Part shown: positions 30,573-32,682 of the stretch, piece by piece
How the letters are laid out: every line of letters starts with the position of its first letter
Numbering within the stretch: the first letter of the stretch is position 1
Assembly: GCA_902785295.1 (NCBI GenBank)
Contig: CACZYK010000014.1
Span: 1-32,682, forward strand
Length of the DNA: 32,682 nt
Direction: 5' to 3'
Source: an uncultured Clostridium sp.
GTDB lineage: Bacteria; Bacillota; Clostridia; Clostridiales; Clostridiaceae
Notes under the pieces: generated by a model
Database searches by the model: none
Told to the model about the DNA's origin: nothing
What the model saw: the letters and a program-made list of their open reading frames with translations, nothing else
Made by a program: the position numbers and the translations under genes

Positions 30573-30926
30573 ATGGAAAAGATAATAAGAATATCTAACA
30601 AAGATTACAGAATGAAAGCGAGTGCTTTAACACAATTCAGTTATAGAGATGAAACAGGAAGAAGTTTCTTAACGGATTTACAAAAACTAACTGAATTAAA
30701 AGACATAGGAGAAGATATAACTAAAAGCATTGATGCATTAGACAATGTAAGCGAATTATTACTAAAGATGGCTTATATAATGGCAAGAGAAGCCGATAAA
30801 AATCAAGCATCAAAATATGAAGAATTCCTAAGTGGAATCGAAAGCATATATGATGACACAAAATGGATTCAAGAAGTATTAGAATTAGCATGTTCACCCT
30901 TATCAAGGCAATTACAAAACAATTAA
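30573..30926 (+). CDS. Tail assembly chaperone, short form (gpG-like)
   Basis: A 117-residue protein with the pattern of siphovirus tail assembly chaperones: MEKIIRISNKDYRMKASALT, QFSYRDETGRSFLTDLQKL, and the end DDTKWIQEVLELACSPLSRQ. These chaperones coat the tape measure during tail assembly. It is oddly far from the tail genes: in usual order it would sit between the tube gene (ending 9496) and the tape measure (9564). A frameshifted extension lies downstream. A 15-codon ORF from 30551 (after GGAGGG) overlaps its ribosome binding site and might be a leader. Confidence 0.78.
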   Translation: MEKIIRISNKDYRMKASALTQFSYRDETGRSFLTDLQKLTELKDIGEDITKSIDALDNVSELLLKMAYIMAREADKNQASKYEEFLSGIESIYDDTKWIQEVLELACSPLSRQLQNN

Positions 30927-31113
30927 GACTAGAACAAACAATAATGAGCCAGTAGATGAATTTGAAGTAGTTGCCTTAGCAAAAAGATTAAATATATCAA
31001 TGGAAGATATGTCAAAAATGAGCTTTGTAAGTTTAATCAATATTTTATTATCAAATGTTGAAGAACATGAGCAAAAAGCGACACAGGATGACATAAATAA
31101 GTACTTCGGTTAA
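30901..31113 (+). CDS. Frameshift extension of the tail assembly chaperone (T-domain-like)
   Basis: A frame open from 30889 to the stop at 31111-31113, +1 relative to the chaperone, with no good start codon. It codes NNEPVDEFEVVALAKRLNIS and later MSFVSLINILLSNVEEHEQK, which resembles the T part of gpGT-type chaperone fusions. A +1 slip at CCC-T (30897-30900) would join residue Pro109 to 70 further residues, giving about 179 residues. A short stretch in the -1 frame (LIKAITKQLRLEQ) also looks protein-like, so the exact recoding path, or a one-base sequencing error, is open. Confidence 0.6.
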   Translation, partial: YQGNYKTIKTRTNNNEPVDEFEVVALAKRLNISMEDMSKMSFVSLINILLSNVEEHEQKATQDDINKYFG

Positions 31114-31128
31114 AAAAGGAGAAATACT

Positions 31129-32304
31129 ATGTATAGCAACATATTTTATTTCAAGAAAATATGCAAAATAGGTGGAACAGAACAATTCCTATATGAAATA
31201 GCTAAGAAATATAAGGATTACGATATAACTGTATTTTTTGATGAAGCAGATCAGCAGCAGCTGAAAAGATTAAGACAATATGTAAGATGTTTAAAAAGAA
31301 AACCTGGAGAAATAGTAAAATGCAAAAAAGCATTTTTTAATTTTAATATAGACATGATAAATGATATAGAAGCTGAAGAATACATATTCGTGTCACATGC
31401 GAATTATGAAGAAATAGGATATAAACCACCTATTGAGAATCCTAAATTAACAGGATTTATAGGTGTAAGCCAATTCTCAGCAAATAAGCTAGATGAATAT
31501 GGCAAGAAACTAGGACTAAACATAAAAACAAGGAAGTGCTATAATCCACTAACACTAGAACCAGTAAAGAAAGTACCAATAATAGTAAGTGCATGTAGAC
31601 TGGATGATAAAGTAAAAGGTGGAGAAAGAACAAAGAAACTAATAGAAGCACTAGACAAATATTGTGAGAAACATGATAGGCAATATCTATGGTTAATATT
31701 TACTAACAAAACAAACATAGCATTAAACTCACCTAATGCAGTATATATGAAACCTAGAGTAGATGTAAGACCATACATAGCAATGGCTGACTGGGTAGCA
31801 CAGTTAAGTAATGACATGGAAACATATTGCTATACAACAAATGAAGCAAATGGATATGGTGTACCAATAATAACAACACCATTGAGTGTATATAAAGAAA
31901 TGCCAGTAACAGATAATGAAAGAATCGTGTTGGACTGGAATTGCGAGAATGTAGATGAAATAGCAAGACTTATCTTCGAAAAGAAGGTGGATCCATTTGA
32001 ATACACTCCACCAAAAGATGAATGGGATAAGATACTTGTTAATAATAAAAGCACATATGAGGAGGATAAGAAAATGAAAGTAAAAGTAGAAGCACTAGAC
32101 ACATACGAAAAGTATAATGTAACAGACAATGTACTAAAAAGAATACCAAAAGCAGGAGAACAATTCATAGTAACTCAAGAAAGACTACATGTACTACTAG
32201 GAGATAACGATGCTAATAGAGTATATGTAAAGGTAATCGAACCAATAAAAGAAGAAGAAAAAGCAATAGCTCCTACAAACAAAGTAACAAAAAGAAAGAA
32301 ATAA
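31129..32304 (+). CDS. Glycosyltransferase, GT4-like
   Basis: A 391-residue protein with a GT-B fold pattern: an N-terminal domain with KICKIGGTEQFLYEIAKKY, then ACRLDDKVKGGERTKKLIEA at the start of the C-terminal domain, and WVAQLSNDMETYCYTTNEAN to GYGVPIITT (the acidic-residue donor-binding region). The last 90 residues are a separate Lys-rich tail with a small beta domain. It may add sugars to DNA, virion proteins or host surface polymers; the acceptor is unknown. It lies between the chaperone and HNH genes, a frequent place for it in gut phages. Confidence 0.85.
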   Translation: MYSNIFYFKKICKIGGTEQFLYEIAKKYKDYDITVFFDEADQQQLKRLRQYVRCLKRKPGEIVKCKKAFFNFNIDMINDIEAEEYIFVSHANYEEIGYKPPIENPKLTGFIGVSQFSANKLDEYGKKLGLNIKTRKCYNPLTLEPVKKVPIIVSACRLDDKVKGGERTKKLIEALDKYCEKHDRQYLWLIFTNKTNIALNSPNAVYMKPRVDVRPYIAMADWVAQLSNDMETYCYTTNEANGYGVPIITTPLSVYKEMPVTDNERIVLDWNCENVDEIARLIFEKKVDPFEYTPPKDEWDKILVNNKSTYEEDKKMKVKVEALDTYEKYNVTDNVLKRIPKAGEQFIVTQERLHVLLGDNDANRVYVKVIEPIKEEEKAIAPTNKVTKRKK

Positions 32305-32306
32305 GA

Positions 32307-32663
32307 ATGAGCTACGGCATAAGAAAAGACTTCTACAATAGCAAGGCATGGCAGGATGTAAGAAAGACAATATGGTTAAAGCAAAACCTACTATGTAATA
32401 GATGTCATAGACCTGTATATGTAGATGGTATATCAAAATACATTCCTAAAGGTCAAAGAAGAACAGGAATAGTACATCATAAGATATATCTAAATGAATC
32501 AAACATAAATGACAAGAACATAACACTAGGTGAAGATAATCTTGAAGGTTTATGTAAAGAATGTCATGAGAAAGAACACACTAAAGGACAATGCACTAGA
32601 AATAACTATTACTTTGATGAAGAAGGCAATCTTCAATCAATAGGGGGGCATATAGAAGAATAG
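32307..32663 (+). CDS. HNH endonuclease
   Basis: A 118-residue enzyme with Cys30-x2-Cys33, HH at 57-58 (VHHKI), Asn78 and Cys83-x2-Cys86-His87 with His91, the full zinc-stabilised HNH layout. HNH proteins beside the terminase genes of HK97-type phages help the terminase cut at cos. Here it lies just before the join, upstream of the packaging genes but separated from them by the methyltransferase and SAM synthetase genes. The gene lies complete here; its last 80 bases reappear at the window start. Confidence 0.95.
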   Translation: MSYGIRKDFYNSKAWQDVRKTIWLKQNLLCNRCHRPVYVDGISKYIPKGQRRTGIVHHKIYLNESNINDKNITLGEDNLEGLCKECHEKEHTKGQCTRNNYYFDEEGNLQSIGGHIEE

Positions 32664-32682
32664 GCGAGCATAGGGGAACCGA
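32584..32682. repeat. Terminal direct repeat, right copy (99 bp)
   Basis: Identical to bases 1-99. Together the two copies close the map into a circle; one copy should be removed when coordinates of the unit genome are used. Confidence 0.95.

Noticed and set aside
30551-30598. 15-codon ORF ahead of the chaperone gene
   Set aside because: It has a GGAGGG site but overlaps the chaperone start and is too short to support alone; noted as a possible leader only.

Overview
The window is a complete, AT-rich, siphovirus-type phage genome of about 32.58 kb. The first 99 bases are repeated exactly at the end, which is how a short-read assembler closes a circular or concatemeric molecule. An HNH nuclease gene that ends just before the join is represented again by its last codons at the start. 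Strong AGGAGG-type ribosome binding sites, TGA used as a stop, a CHAP+LysM endolysin, an r1t-like holin, an ArpU/RinA-like regulator and an AgrB-like protein all point to a low-GC Gram-positive (Bacillota) host, probably an uncultured gut bacterium. That host call is inference. No tRNA, CRISPR array, integrase or recognisable CI-type repressor was seen.

Layout, + strand unless stated. 81-189 is an untranslated, G-rich stretch that may hold cos. 190-2309 carries a ParB-domain DNA methyltransferase followed by a compact S-adenosylmethionine synthetase. 2309-9496 is an HK97-type packaging and head module: small and large terminase, portal, protease, capsid, connectors and tail tube. 9564-16405 holds the tape measure, distal tail, tail endopeptidase-like protein and a DUF859-like protein. 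16414-17681 is the lysis cassette. 17764-18957 is one long membrane ORF whose second half resembles AgrB, with a short peptide ORF with an excellent ribosome binding site nested in another frame. 19043-22273 is a run of small accessory genes, including a Gly-rich membrane protein, a possible beta-sandwich protein and a papain-like protein.

A bidirectional terminator at 22274-22299 separates these from the only minus-strand gene (22298-22600, a zinc/HNH-like protein). A divergent early promoter follows, then a structured leader RNA with two tandem terminators (22673-22842). The early region (22890-30385) holds an HTH protein, a DnaD-like initiator split over two genes with iterons inside the first, two SSBs, a Rad52-like annealing protein, a NinB-like protein, a C5-cytosine methyltransferase, a PP-loop/PAPS-reductase-like protein and finally an ArpU/RinA-like regulator. 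Directly after that regulator lie an extended -10 promoter and a possible 63-nt terminated RNA. Then come a tail assembly chaperone with a frameshifted extension, a GT4 glycosyltransferase and the HNH nuclease, leading back through the join into the packaging genes.

Most interesting points: (1) the AgrB-like membrane ORF with a nested peptide that looks like a minimal AgrD precursor and a C-terminal HTH-like segment, a possible phage peptide-signalling system; (2) the tail assembly chaperone is displaced far from the tape measure and seems to need recoding; (3) two candidate noncoding RNAs sit at the control points; (4) SAM synthetase is encoded next to one of two DNA methyltransferases. Functional calls are read from sequence motifs and memory of families; no database search was run.
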